The notes: generated by a model not told the origin, from the sequence alone. Shown: positions 29,853 through 40,678, counted from the first letter of the stretch. The stretch is 64,000 nucleotides of DNA from Pycnococcus provasolii (GCA_049487715.1 CP150551.1:248001-312000), one strand, 5' to 3'. Translations and numbers: made by a program.

Positions 29853-30851
29853 TCAGCCAAGAGTGCATGCGTGATACGTGGAGGCGACATTGCTCACGAC
29901 GTTGTCAGTACAAATCACGCACTGCCCATCGTCGTCTTCGCCAGCCGCATACAGGCGTACAGAGTCGTCGTCACCTAGCCGCGCAAATGCTAGTCCGCAG
30001 ATGCGCTTGAGCGGAACGTCAACCGTCGATATCGTCGATCCATCCTCCGAGGAGACGTGGTGTAGCTTAGGTGCGTCGCCCGACTGTGTGGCGATCCACA
30101 GGTTTCCACTTCCGTCCACCGCCATTGTGGAAATCGGAGCGTCCCGTTCGAACGTGGCTGCCACAGTACTAAGTGTCGCCATGTGCGGGTCGAAAGCATA
30201 CTTGCTCACCACATTCTTGTCTGCGATGTAAAAGTTATTTTCGTGGAATGCGGCGCCAGAGCAACTTGTCACAGCTCCAACTTCGTGCACGTCGTTCGCG
30301 ACGCCCACTTTGACGAGCGTTCCGTCGATCATCTTCCTCGCGTTCTCGACACAGAACACTTCACCGATAGCTTCTCCGTTGGACGTCTTTGTCCCGATCC
30401 ACAGTCTCCCGGCCGCATCCGCCGTCGCGACGCTCAGATGGCTGAGCATGCGTCGCGCCACCACCTGCTTTGCGGCTTCCGGGTCGTGCGCCGTCATCAC
30501 GCCTCCGTCGCCAAGGATGTCGCAGTAGCAGGTTGGCTTCTCACGAATATCTTCCCCGTTTTTTCCAACGACAAACAAGCCTCCTCCTTTTCCCGTTTCT
30601 CTGTCGGTCGCCATGGCGACAACGTACCCACCCCCTTCTCTCGCATCACGCGGTATAGCAAATGTCGCGTTTGCGTTGCTAATACCCAGCTTCAAAACAG
30701 ATAGAGAACCGTCACGAGAAATCGTGATGATCGAGGAGTCCACCTTGCCATTGGTAACCAAAATTAAACACCCTGACGAAGACGAAGAATCACCACCACA
30801 TGATACCAGTGATCCCGGCGAAATGAAAGATTCACATGAGCTAAGAGTCAT
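29853..30851 (-). CDS. Beta-propeller protein (SMP-30/NHL-like), function unknown
   Basis: 332 residues, ATG at 30851. Repeats of the form 'a.D..G.lWIaT..g' occur: TADAAGRLWIGTKTSNG, SGAAFHENNFYIADK, MAVDGSGNLWIATQSGD, CGLAFARLGDDDSVRLYAAG. This spacing fits a six-bladed SMP-30/gluconolactonase or NHL propeller. No catalytic metal triad can be assigned by eye, so an enzyme activity is not claimed. No signal peptide. Convergent with the LAMMER kinase (100 bp between stops). Confidence 0.6.
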   Translation of the reverse strand: MTLSSCESFISPGSLVSCGGDSSSSSGCLILVTNGKVDSSIITISRDGSLSVLKLGISNANATFAIPRDAREGGGYVVAMATDRETGKGGGLFVVGKNGEDIREKPTCYCDILGDGGVMTAHDPEAAKQVVARRMLSHLSVATADAAGRLWIGTKTSNGEAIGEVFCVENARKMIDGTLVKVGVANDVHEVGAVTSCSGAAFHENNFYIADKNVVSKYAFDPHMATLSTVAATFERDAPISTMAVDGSGNLWIATQSGDAPKLHHVSSEDGSTISTVDVPLKRICGLAFARLGDDDSVRLYAAGEDDDGQCVICTDNVVSNVASTYHACTLG

Positions 30852-31783
30852 GTGAAAGAGAAGAAGGGAGGGATATGCGCATCTTTCTAAGAGTAGTACA
30901 GGGATAGCAAAGATGAGACGGGTACCCGTAGCGACATAGATAGAATACCGGTACGGTAATTTTACCTCCGGCGGCGGCGGAGATATCTCAAATTTTCCAC
31001 CTTTTTCCCCCCTTTCTTTTCAGACCACGGAAAGATTTCAGATATCAGATTCTCAGAGTTCCATCTTGTCTTGGTGGCATCCGGCCCATCAGAAAGAGCT
31101 CACTGGCAAGCGCTCTTGACCACGTTGCTTGGCGTCCGTTTTGCGAGGCCGGCCGGCGAATGAAGTTAGCCTACCACTAAAGGTATCACTATGAATAGTT
31201 ATGAAGGGAGCTCACTGGCCAGCGCTCTTGACCACCTTAATTAGCGTCCGTTTTGAGAGGCCGGCCGGCGAATGAAGTTAGTCTAAACCTTTAGTTCTTA
31301 TGAAGGGAGCTCACTGGCAAGCCCCTCTGGCAAGCTCTTGACCACCTTAATTAACGTCCGTTGTGTGTGGGAGTGGTTGTGAGAAGCAGGCCGGCGCATG
31401 AAATTAGTCTATGAAAGTATGAAGGGAGCTCACTGGCCAGCAAGGTGGCCAGCCCCTCTGGCAAAGGTCACTGGCAAGCTCTTTCTTGACCACGTTGCTT
31501 AAGCCCGTCTTGCAACACCGGCCCAAAAGTCCCAAAAGAGCCCAAAAAGAGCTCACTCACTACACTCACTGGCACTGGCAAGGTGGCCAGTCCGCGTGAG
31601 CTCTCTCGCACCTCGCACCTCGCACCTCGGAGGAGGTCCTCGGAGGGGAATGAATGAGCCCAGTCTATCCTATCCTCCTCCTCCTCCTGCGCCCTGCGGT
31701 GGTACTCGGGGGTGCGATCGCAATCGCCACATCACATCGGTTCATCCATTTGATTAGTGGCGCGCGCACACTCACTCTCGAGT
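30852..31783. other. Intergenic region holding a ~110-bp tandem repeat
   Basis: No gene is seen. The left third is ordinary promoter-like DNA of the beta-propeller gene; the rest is dominated by the repeat array at 31096-31523 and a GGCACTGGCAAGGTGGCCAG-rich stretch leading to the sulfotransferase-like gene. Confidence 0.5.
31096..31523 (+). repeat. Degenerate ~100-120-bp tandem repeat, about four units
   Basis: Units begin GAGCTCACTGGC at 31096, 31208, 31307 and 31426 (spacings 112, 99, 119). Each continues with CTCTTGACCACnT, a GCGTCCGTTTTG-like block, a GGCCGGCCGGCG palindromic core in the first two, and ATGAAGTTAGTCTA. Units differ by internal duplications of a CCAGC/CTCTGGCAAG motif. 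Confidence 0.85.
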
Positions 31784-34202
31784 ATGCGGACTCTCGTGGT
31801 ACTGCTAGTGCTTACCACTTGCTGTCGTCAAAACGCCAGCGTCTCGGCGCAACTAAGACACCATACCAGGGAACCCGTCAAAGACGACGACGTCTCGCTG
31901 GAGAATGCTCTGGAGCTATATCGAGCGGCAAAGGACGTCGTCAACCCAACCACTCATGAACTGTGGCGTAACGAGTCACTCGGGTTGGGAAGCCCTCCAC
32001 CACCTGCGTACTACAGAAATATCAGTGCGGCGGACGACCGCGAGGATCTTGGCGTGTTCTTGGACGAACTGCGTACCTTCAAGGGGCTCGGCCTGCACTC
32101 GGACAACGTGCAAAAGAAAAAGTACAGCCCACCGATGCCGCCGTATGCGCAGCCTCCAAGGCCACCAGAACCTCCGGCGCCAATCAGCTACGAAACGCAC
32201 TGGAAGCCGCCCCTGCCGCCGAGACCGGGGGATCATACAGATGTCGGCGACCCGCCGGATTTTGTGGACCCGCCCGTGTGGGACGGCCCGGACGTGCGAA
32301 AGGAGGTGCAAGGGCAGTGGGACGACGCAGTTGCCGCGCCGCCGCCTGCACCCTGGCCTCCGAACGTCAGAAGTTTCGATGGGTTCGAAGTGCCTCACCC
32401 TAGAGAAGCTATGATGAAGCCGAGACATGCATACCACCCAGGAAGTTACTGCGAAAGGCACTGCACCGCACTCGAGGACTCGGAGCACGCTGACGTGCTC
32501 GTCAGGACGAGCGGTAGGGACGCGGAGGATCTCGGCGGCGGTGTGAACCTCTTTGTGAACCACTCAGCCGTTTGCATGTCACCGACGGACATGCGCCTGC
32601 GTGGCGACGACAACCGCGAGCTTGTGCTGCTCGCCTCGTGGCGTGGCCATGACGAGGACATTGTCATAGACTTCTTCGAGCAGATGAGCGGATTCCTTGC
32701 CGTGCGCAACGACATGCACGACGATATCTGGGAATCCAAGGGCTACCGCTTCAACTGCGCTAGTGCCAAGGCAATTGCCATCTCAGGACAGGCGCTGTTC
32801 GTCGCAGTCGCAGGACGTCGCGTTCGACCACGCGCGTTCGCGCATGACCCGTCCATTCACTTTCTCATCGAGGGCGACTTATCCACGCCACCTCCGCCGG
32901 CACCCTCCCCTCCCCTCCCTCCCGGCGCACAGGCGAAGGTTGGCCTACTGCAGTACACGAGCTTGGACGATGCAGTGAACAAGCACAACCTCCGTCTCCG
33001 TGGCGTGTTGCCTAGCTTAGACGCGGTGCAGCAGCCCCGACGTCGCGGTCGGCGCAAGCAGAAGAAGAAGAAGAAGGGGGCGGCGGCGGCGGCACCGACG
33101 GCGTCTGATGCGATTGAGCGTCTCATTCGTGTGCAAAAACCTACGAAGGTGTACAGTAGAAAGAAGCTTGGCGGCACGGTGGAATACCTGAGCGACACGG
33201 CCGATGAGCCGGTGGACAGCAAGGGCAACGAGACACAGCCCAGCGTGGCGCTCGCGGAGAGGCAGCTGTGCAACTATGTCGACAAGGTGCCCATGGACTA
33301 TCCCACAGAGTTTCCCTCTCGTGAATCGCGTGATTTACGTGATGCGCAATCCCGTGATCTCGATCGTGCGACAGTGGGTGATAGAACAAATGCCTATTCA
33401 TATGAAGCGCTATAAGCAGCCAACCGAGAAGTCATTTCGCTACGTGAACAGCAATCAGCAGCTTCTTCCCATATCGTTTGGCATATACGTGCACAAGCTG
33501 AAGAAGATCACGCCAAATCACCGCTACCGATTGAATCACATGCTCATCATACCACTGCGCAAGTACCTTCTCGATCACCTCGAGTCGTGGGCTCATCACC
33601 TTCTTTCATGGCGCTTGCCCATGCAGGTGCCGCACACGTGGACAGTATTCGAGCGCTTTAGCGCAGACCCTCGCGGTGAGTACAACCGCCTCGCGGCATT
33701 TCTTGACTTGCCGGGTATGCACGGTGACACTGGCGTGAGCAAGGAGCAGCAGAAATGTGCTCTCGAGGCGGTTCGAGTGCGTATGCACGAGGAGCAAGGG
33801 CGCACTTGGCGCATGCTGCAGTACCCGTACAACGACACATCGCACGAGTTTTACAAGATCGACAACTTCAACCATATTATGGACTCACAGAAGAACGCCT
33901 TCGACCAGGTGATGCACCTTATGCACATCGAATTCTGCGCATGGACAGTGGCACGAAAGATTCGAAAGTTTTTCCCTCCAGAGTACGAGCAGCTTTGCGC
34001 GGATATGGAGCGCGAAGAGATTGAGGAGGAGGAGGAGGAGGAGCAGCAACAGCAGGATCAGGCATCCCCGGTCGCAGACATGGAATCGTGGCGTGAGAAC
34101 CTTACTCACGCGAAGTGGGTTACAACTGACGGTAAGATCATTGACCCTACGCGGTGGGGATACAACGAAAGTAACGTCGTCGGCCGAGGCGAGGCGCCTT
34201 GA
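31784..34202 (+). CDS. Sulfotransferase-like protein, frame broken at about 33273
   Basis: The first frame runs from ATG 31784 (secretion signal MRTLVVLLVLTTCC) to a stop at 33415; the second runs in another frame to 34202. Together they give about 800 residues: a proline-rich segment, a 5'-PSB-like region (LLASWRGHDEDIVIDFFEQM, where SGNTW would be usual), a poly-Lys/Ala linker, then in the second frame VIYVMRNPVISIVRQW (3'-phosphate motif) and FERFSADPRGEYNRLAAFL typical of sulfotransferases. Removing GTGCCC...CCACAG (33272-33293, 22 nt) or a 31-nt segment restores the frame as VDK|SFPLVNRVIYV. A single-base error is the plain alternative. The PAPS loop is degenerate, so activity is doubtful. 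Probably Golgi or secreted, acting on glycans. Confidence 0.65.
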
Positions 34203-34395
34203 GAGGCAAATTCAAGTGTACTATTGGATGTAAATTAAACCGTGATTTACGAATTTGATTACAAGTAAAAACGTGATAAGGGATAGCCCTTACGTATTTG
34301 AACGGGCTGTTGAATGTCACCGCTGAATGGGCTGAATGGTGAAAGTGAATGGACAGCCGTTGGACAAAGTACACTCCATGACTGAATGAGCGATC

Positions 34396-36193
34396 CTAGC
34401 CACCACCTTTACCACCCAGGTATCCGAAACTGCTGAGAAGCTGGATGACCCCCACCACGACTTCGATCAAAATCAAGAGGATGACGATCCACTCAAGGCG
34501 TTCGCCATGCCAGTGATTCTGCTGATCACGAAGCATGGTGAGCGTGTCGTTAACAACATCCATCCGACGGTTCAGCGCCTCGAGTCGATTGTCCATCTCA
34601 AGATAGGCTGCCACATCCGTGTAAAGGCGGGAGACCACGTCGGATGCGCTCCAGAAGTACTCAGGTTTATCGAGCGAGTGCCTTAGCATAGCAAGACTAC
34701 TTCTTTGCACATACAGACTTCCGATAAACTTCGAAAGCTCACGACGCGACATTTGGACGTGCCCGGTAAGATTCAGTTCAACCGGGAGCATGCGAAGTCG
34801 CGTCGCTGTTTCCCACAGCTGCTCTTCGAACACGCTGAGCCGTGTGCTCTGCGCGAGTGCGTAGCCAATTGCCATTCTCGTGGCTGTATCCCCGCGTAAA
34901 TTCAGCGAAAGCAGGACGACATCGTCCTTCAATTCGCAAACAGGCGCCTCTGATGCGGCATCACCATCTTCTTCGCTGCCTTCCGCAGCCGTAGCTGAGC
35001 CAGCAACAGTTGAGCCCGCGTCCTCGTCCTTAGCCTCCTTGTTGTACCGCACCACGAGCTCGTCTGTCTCCACGAAGCGCGCGTGAAAGGGGTCGAGCGC
35101 GCATGGTTCGACGATCTCTTGAAGATAGTTCGCAGCCTCGTCACGCGTAACACCCCAAAAAAGCACGACTCCAAATTCGAAGAAAATGATTGCGCGTTCG
35201 TCGACCGCGGCTGGTACGAACGAACCCACCGCATCTGGATTACGTGCAAACGAAAAAGCCGGCGCATCGAACTCCTCCTCCTCCTCTCCATTCATTTCGT
35301 TCATCTCGTTCATCGCCTCGAGCGCCGCCTGGCGCGCATTGGCTGCTGCCTCAGCGGCTGTTGGGTCCTCTGTCCCGTCAACGTTGCGCGTGTAGTACAT
35401 CATGGGTTCGTGCTCGTCCGCGTCCGCCCCTGGCGTTCCCACGACGAGCGGCGTGGTTGCGTTGTCGCCGTCGACGCGTATGCTTCGAAGCCCTTCTGCG
35501 ACAAAGGACTCCTTCGAGTTCGTTCGCGACGGCGACCTCGGTGGAAGCGTCCTATTGTTTCTTTCTGAAGTTGTCGCTGCCGCCGCCGCCGCCGTCGCCG
35601 CCGTCTCGTTCACAGCGTCGCGTACTCGTGGTGCTTTCCCAACGCTCTGCGGGGTGGCGCGTGCCGGCACATTTGTTGGCGTCGGTGGCTGATGCGTGCT
35701 TGCGAAGGGCATATACAACGCCTCTCTGTGCGCGTTCCACGTTACGCGTCGTCCAAACTTCTGCTCGAGGAGTGACGGCAGCTGTTCGCTGAATCCCGCA
35801 GACAGACAGAACGCCATAACATGTTCGGCCATGACAAGTTCCTCATTATCCCTTCCTTGCCCGGATGTCGTCGGAGGCGACACTCCCACAGGCACAGGTC
35901 TTTTCGGCGGCCTCGCGACGGCGGCGGCTGTCGCTGCCGAGGCGGCATCTCTTCTTCTTCGCGTGTCCGCTGCACTGTGGTGTGCTGAGGCCGCGTTAAG
36001 CCCCTGCCCACCCAACGCACCTGCGACCCCCTTCTGGGTTAACGCTCGACGCGCAGGCAGGGGAATGAGCGCCGCGGAAGGTATAGCCGTTGAGCTGCTG
36101 CTGGTGGTAATGGTAACACCACCACCACCACCTGTCGAGACTGTTGTTGTTGTTGTTGCTACCACTAAGCAGAGGCGTGTCGAGCGACGACAT
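34396..36193 (-). CDS. DUF155 / RMD1-type membrane protein
   Basis: The long frame (from 36165 down) has no ATG before the domain. An ATG at 36193 in the next frame reads MSSLDTPLLS; removing GTAGCA...CAACAG (36162-36141, 22 nt) or a 31-nt GT...AG segment joins it in phase to VSTGGGGG. The conserved DUF155 core is clear: ERAIIFFEFGVVLFWGV, DDVVLLSLNLRGDTATRMAI (cut), ALAQSTRLSVFEEQLWE, GSLYVQRSSLAMLRHSLDKP (cut), and YLEMDNRLEALNRRMDVVND, followed by one C-terminal membrane helix (LEWIVILLILIEVVVGVIQL). RMND1/Rmd1 relatives sit in mitochondria and support translation; Rmd8-like members are ER/vacuolar. About 590 residues with a disordered N-terminal third. Confidence 0.8.
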
Positions 36194-36348
36194 GATATTA
36201 TGGATGTGGATAATGGATGCAGAATTCTAAATTCTTGCTTGGAGAATTTTCCGCCTCAGAACGAACTTTTTGAGATTCGAAAAACGAAATCTAAAAACAC
36301 CCCCTTCACTCCAGGTCACTTCATCTTCATTTCCTGCAAGTCTTTTTC

Positions 36349-37344
36349 ATGGAGTGCGAGTGCGCTCCCTTGTCTGAACATGGACGAAGTGACTCTGCCT
36401 CAGAAGAGTCGCTCGCGTACAAGGCGATGCGCACCGTGTGGGTGCCTTGGCAGCGAAAACGAAGGCTCGTGCGTGAACAAGAACGAGTGCAAGCGACGCG
36501 ACGAAGTGCGTGGATCGACGCGGGACTCCAACACGCCGTCGCGTTGCGACCCAACGGCAACGTAGCGTGCTGGGGATACAACAACAACGGCCAGGCACCT
36601 CCCGACGGCGTGGAGGGTGACTTCGTCGCGATCGCCGCAGGTCGCTTTCACTCGATAGCGCTCCGACGCAACGGCAACGTAGCGTGCTGGGGATACAACA
36701 ACAACGGCCAGGCACCTCCCGACGGCGTGGAGGGTGACTTCGTCGCGATCGCCGCAGGTCATTTTCACTCTCTAGCGTTGAGACGCAACGGCAACATCGC
36801 GTGCTGGGGATACAACAACAACGGCGAGGCACCTCCCGGTGGCGTCGACGGCGACTTTGTCGCGATCGCAGCGGGTAGCCATCACTCTCTAGCGTTGCGA
36901 CGCAACGGCAACATCGCGTGCTGGGGATACAACAACAACGGCGAGGCGCCTCCCGGTGGCGTCGACGGCGACTTTTTCGCGATCGCAGCCGGTGTTCATC
37001 ACACTCTAGCGTTGCGACGCAACGGCAGTGTCGCGTGCTGGGGATACAACGACAACGGCGAGGCACCTCCCGGTGGCGTACCAGGCGTCTTTGTCGCGAT
37101 CGCCGCGGGTGCTAATCACTCGTTGGCATTGCGACGCGACGGAAGCATTGCGTGCTGGGGAATGAACGATCGCGGGCAGGCGCCACCTGAAGGCGTTCCG
37201 GGTGACTTCGTCGCAATCGCTGCGGGTTACGACCACTCGTTGGCATTGCGACGCGACGGCAGTATCGCGTGCTGGGGATACAACGGCTCCGGCCAGGCAC
37301 CTCCCGACGGCGTGCGCGGTCCTTTCAAGACGCAAGAACTGTAA
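36349..37344 (+). CDS. RCC1-like repeat protein with near-identical 39-residue repeats
   Basis: 331 residues, ATG at 36349. After ~60 residues resembling an F-box-less leader, seven 39-residue repeats follow, each of the form 'HSLALRRNGNIACWGYNNNG' then 'APPxGVxGDFVAIAAG'. This is the RCC1/BLIP-II blade consensus, so one seven-bladed propeller is expected. DNA units (117 bp) are very similar, especially repeats 1-2 and 3-4, indicating recent expansion. Such proteins act as binding scaffolds; the partner is unknown. No signal peptide. It is divergent from the RMD1-like gene. Confidence 0.8.
   Translation: MECECAPLSEHGRSDSASEESLAYKAMRTVWVPWQRKRRLVREQERVQATRRSAWIDAGLQHAVALRPNGNVACWGYNNNGQAPPDGVEGDFVAIAAGRFHSIALRRNGNVACWGYNNNGQAPPDGVEGDFVAIAAGHFHSLALRRNGNIACWGYNNNGEAPPGGVDGDFVAIAAGSHHSLALRRNGNIACWGYNNNGEAPPGGVDGDFFAIAAGVHHTLALRRNGSVACWGYNDNGEAPPGGVPGVFVAIAAGANHSLALRRDGSIACWGMNDRGQAPPEGVPGDFVAIAAGYDHSLALRRDGSIACWGYNGSGQAPPDGVRGPFKTQEL
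36535..37325 (+). repeat. 117-bp coding tandem repeats in the RCC1-like gene
   Basis: Seven in-frame units of 117 bp; the first two and the third and fourth are nearly identical to each other at DNA level, the last three more diverged. Confidence 0.85.
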
Positions 37345-37447
37345 CATTCGAACTGTAACATTCGAACTGTAACATTTGTGTTGAAATTAATTCATATCGT
37401 ACCTTATATGATTATCAATAACCTGCTTTGGGTTACATACTGTAGTC

Positions 37448-39361
37448 TTACACAATGTCACAGAAGAGCGACTCCACGTGTGGGACGAACCCTGTGGTGT
37501 CGCCATTGGGGTCATACTCGCCCAAGCGGTCAAGGCCGCCAGCCAAGTCAGCCAACCCCACGACATAGTCCGCACCCTTTAGGCTGCCACCCACCTTCAG
37601 CGCGGCGTCGGCGAAAGATGCGAGAGGCGCGTTGTCGTTGTGCCCTCCACCTCCTCGAAGGACAGCCTCAATTTCCATGTTTTCCGTCACGCTGTGCCTG
37701 TACACGCTCGATGCGACGGCGCGGGCGTACAAATAGCTGTAGTATCCCGCCCCGTAGCCGTATAAGTGCACAAAGCGCAGTGCGGGACGCTCACCAGGAG
37801 AGATCCAAATGGGACGGGCTGGTAGATGTGCGTACGCGACATCGTGCAATTCTTCCTGAACCTCCTGAAGAACGCGGTCGACGTCGTCCACGGGCTTGTT
37901 CACGCCGTGCAGTCGAAGATCTGCGAGTGCCCAGAAGGCGCTCGACGCGAGCTCAAATGCCGCACTGTGCGGCGACGGCGCAACGAGCTCTGCCGCGGAC
38001 GACTCGCCGAGGGTGTCCGCGCTGAGGAAGCGCATCACACTCGCGTTGCTCGCAAATCGCTCGAGGAAATGGCTGGGTATCTCCGCCACGTCCATTGCCG
38101 TGCGCGTTCCACTGGAGTGCTGGAAACGCGTGTTGCTCAGCGCGGAGTGCATGGCATGCCCAAGCTCGTGCAGCAGCAGCGTGACGTCGCGCGGCGAGAG
38201 ATGTCTGTCGTCGGCAGCCATCGTGCAGACGAGCGCGACGAGCGCGGGAACACGACCGCCACCCTCTTCACGGCGGTGCGCGCAGCGAAGCGTGAAGTGC
38301 GCGTCCTGAGGAGGCTTGTCTGGTCGAGTTGCGAGGTCAAGGAGAATGGTTGCAAGGAGAGAATGGTGCTTGCCATCCTCCTGCTCGGTGGCGTCAAACA
38401 CGTCAAACGCACGCATGCCTGGCACCCAAGCTTCGTCCGGGTTCGCGCACCTGGAGACGACGCGAACGCCGAAGAGTCGGCTGAGCAGCTCGGCGGCGCG
38501 CTCGAGCACGCGAGGGAGGGGGAAGCATGCAAGTGCCGCGTCGCGTACTCGCCTCGCCTGATGATCCCGGTCGTACATCAGCCTTCTCGCTTCGTGCGCC
38601 GTGAGCGAGCTTTGCGATGTTAGCGACGCCACGGCGTGCGCTGCGTGCGGCGCGACGGCGGTGGCCACGCGCACAGCGAGCGCCTCGGCAGCCTCCGGCG
38701 TTCCTGCCGCGGCTGACGTCGTCGCGAACTGCAGGTGCGCGTACGACTTTTCGTTCAGCATCGCCGCGTGGTTTGCGCGGGCGGCGAGCATTCGTGCGAG
38801 ATGTTCCGCCCCCCTGTTCCCTGGCCGCATCGCCTCCGCGACGAAGGCTGCGCCGTGCTGATCGGCGAGCGCGAGTAGCGCTCGTGCCTTTACGCCTGCG
38901 TCCGGCGACTGTATTCCTCCTCTCTCCATGTCCGCCGCAAGTGATCGCACGACTCTGTACTCCTCGGTGTGTTGCGGGTATTGGCTTTGCATTTGAATGA
39001 GTGATTTGTAGAGGTACGGCGACGTATTGATTTCGTGCATAACGGTAGAAAGTTGTTGCGATGCACTGTGAGCGGCGTTCCTGAAATCAAGATTTGGGTG
39101 TGCTAATCTTGCACACTCCGCCGCGTCGAGCACACGGCACAGGTGGTCCGAAGCGGCGTCGATGTCATGGAGGGTTAAAGGTAGGGAAGACTCGTCGAGA
39201 AGGGGACCATTATTATTATTCTTTGCAGATGACGATGATGATGACGACGACGACGAAGACAAAAGGGAGAGCGCACGTTCGGACGCGTCACGAGCTAGGA
39301 GTGACCACGCAGACTCAAGAGAGTTCTTCGGACAATGAGATAGACTGATATGGCCGAACAT
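37448..39361 (-). CDS. M3 family metallopeptidase, mitochondrial intermediate peptidase type
   Basis: 637 residues from ATG 39361; the frame opens 12 codons earlier without an ATG. The zinc site is HELGHAMHSA near residue 397, with the downstream glutamate in AMDVAEIPSHFLERFA. Other M3 hallmarks: HFTLRCAHRREEG before the zinc site and ARPIWISPGERPALRFVHLYGYGAGYYSYLYA (quoted in parts: FVHLYGYGAGYYSYLYA), the substrate-gripping Gly-Tyr loop. The WRVS/'MDVAE.PS...E' pattern fits mitochondrial intermediate peptidase (Oct1/MIPEP), which removes an octapeptide from imported proteins; an organellar oligopeptidase is the alternative. A Ser-run near residue 45 is encoded by a GAC/TGA triplet repeat (39233-39260). 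Confidence 0.82.
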   Translation of the reverse strand: MFGHISLSHCPKNSLESAWSLLARDASERALSLLSSSSSSSSSSSAKNNNNGPLLDESSLPLTLHDIDAASDHLCRVLDAAECARLAHPNLDFRNAAHSASQQLSTVMHEINTSPYLYKSLIQMQSQYPQHTEEYRVVRSLAADMERGGIQSPDAGVKARALLALADQHGAAFVAEAMRPGNRGAEHLARMLAARANHAAMLNEKSYAHLQFATTSAAAGTPEAAEALAVRVATAVAPHAAHAVASLTSQSSLTAHEARRLMYDRDHQARRVRDAALACFPLPRVLERAAELLSRLFGVRVVSRCANPDEAWVPGMRAFDVFDATEQEDGKHHSLLATILLDLATRPDKPPQDAHFTLRCAHRREEGGGRVPALVALVCTMAADDRHLSPRDVTLLLHELGHAMHSALSNTRFQHSSGTRTAMDVAEIPSHFLERFASNASVMRFLSADTLGESSAAELVAPSPHSAAFELASSAFWALADLRLHGVNKPVDDVDRVLQEVQEELHDVAYAHLPARPIWISPGERPALRFVHLYGYGAGYYSYLYARAVASSVYRHSVTENMEIEAVLRGGGGHNDNAPLASFADAALKVGGSLKGADYVVGLADLAGGLDRLGEYDPNGDTTGFVPHVESLFCDIV

Positions 39362-40678
39362 GAATAATGAAGTTGCCAATTGATGACAATAATACACAAG
39401 GGTTACGCCATAGCTCTTCTTCTTTACGAGAGAGGTGCTTGGTGCGAGACAACTGTTTGACGAAATGAAAATCTTCGGGAAAGAAAAACCAGAGAAGGGG
39501 AGGGGGTTAGGGCATTAGGGCATTGGGTGTTAGGGTTAGGGTGACCTGTTCGGGTTTAGGGCATTAGGGCATTGGGTGTTAGGGTTAGGGTTAGGGCTCT
39601 CCTCTGATCGGAGTGGCATCGGGGAGGAAAAATTGGATCCCGGTCCGGTCCAACATTCGATGGCGGGATGCGGCGCACACGCACGTTCCCGGCGTTTCCT
39701 TCGTGTGCCGTGTGGGGAACTCCCGGTCTTCCCGGAGGTGCCTTTTTCTCGACCCGTCGCGCCGCGTCTTGATACCTTCACTAACCCAGAGGGCATCGTT
39801 GCCCTTCACCGGCACACCCTTGCGGAGGATGGGCTTGAGCTCGTACTTCTTCAGAGGGAGAGCGCGCTGGACAAAATAAGAATGCGCAGCGATGAGCAAC
39901 CTAGATTTATCTTGCCAAGGATCGTAGCAGAGGTCCGCGGCTGCTGCCCGCTGGTGTCATGCTTTCTGTTCGCGCAGAAAGTGCGAAACATGTTGGCGGC
40001 GGACAAGGAATTGACGGAGTTGATGGATGACCTGCTCATGAAGATGGACGACTCTCGTTCCACACTGGCTCTGGTGTTAGTTGGAACATAGATGGAGGGC
40101 TGTGGGTAGTTTGGAATCCCATATGACAGATTGTCATATGGAATAGGTCGAGGTGCCTCCTTGACATTGGACTTTTAATCAGGATATAGGTCGGAGTTTT
40201 CTCTCGACCTATTCTCCCCTTGGAAGGGTCTGGCGCGCCGAGACGCACTCGGGCACGCCCTTCACTTTTTACCCCATAGTAACCTTCACTCTTCTCTTTT
40301 ATTTATTTTCCCCACGGCGCCATACTTCTTTGACACTTATGGGTGTAGATGACCGCTGTTCCGCATTGGAGATGACCTTAGTCATCTCCACGCACCCATG
40401 CCTTTCGGCATGATGGTCGCACCCATCACTATCAAAAGGTGTTTCGCGTTTTCAGCCGTGTGCGCATTCCTTATATCTTCGGGCTGCTCCGAAGGGGGGT
40501 GGGAGAGAGCGTGGCCAGCGCATGGCCTTGATTAGGGTGACCTGTTCGGATGTTAGGGTTTAGGAAGTTAGGGTTATTCTTTCTTGTAGGGTTCCGGCGT
40601 GCCCTGCCCAACCTGCGCGTACACTTATTTGGCCTGTACATCAATCAGCGCCCTCAATCACTGTTCTCCCTGTTCGTC
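39362..40678. repeat. Repeat-rich block between M3 peptidase and ALY/REF genes
   Basis: Contents in order: TTAGGG-type tract with a ~46-bp internal direct repeat (39507-39597); a ~180-bp element (39606-39790) present again at 44939-45118; an open stretch (ATG 39660 to 40091) that I do not recognise; inverted repeats at 40120-40140 (CATATGACA arms, 3-nt loop), 40141-40152 with 40203-40214, and around 40365-40390 (GGAGATGAC/GTCATCTCC), plus ATGCC-TTTC-GGCAT; then a TTAGGG-type tract at 40525-40576. Pieces near 40410-40425 and 40490-40525 recur inverted at 45115-45180. No gene is firmly supported. Confidence 0.6.
39507..39597 (+). repeat. Interstitial telomere-like tract
   Basis: TTAGGG, TTAGGGCA and TTGGGTG variants arranged as two copies of a ~46-bp higher-order unit (GGGCATTAGGGCATTGGGTG then TTAGGGTTAGGG), separated by GTGACCTGTTCGGG. 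It lies upstream of the M3 peptidase. Confidence 0.85.

Noticed and set aside
39600-40530. Telomerase RNA, U3 or another known structural RNA because of hairpins and nearby TTAGGG
   Set aside because: No conserved box (template in a single-stranded context, U3 box A/C/D, snRNA Sm site) could be matched; kept only as a hairpin-rich repeat.
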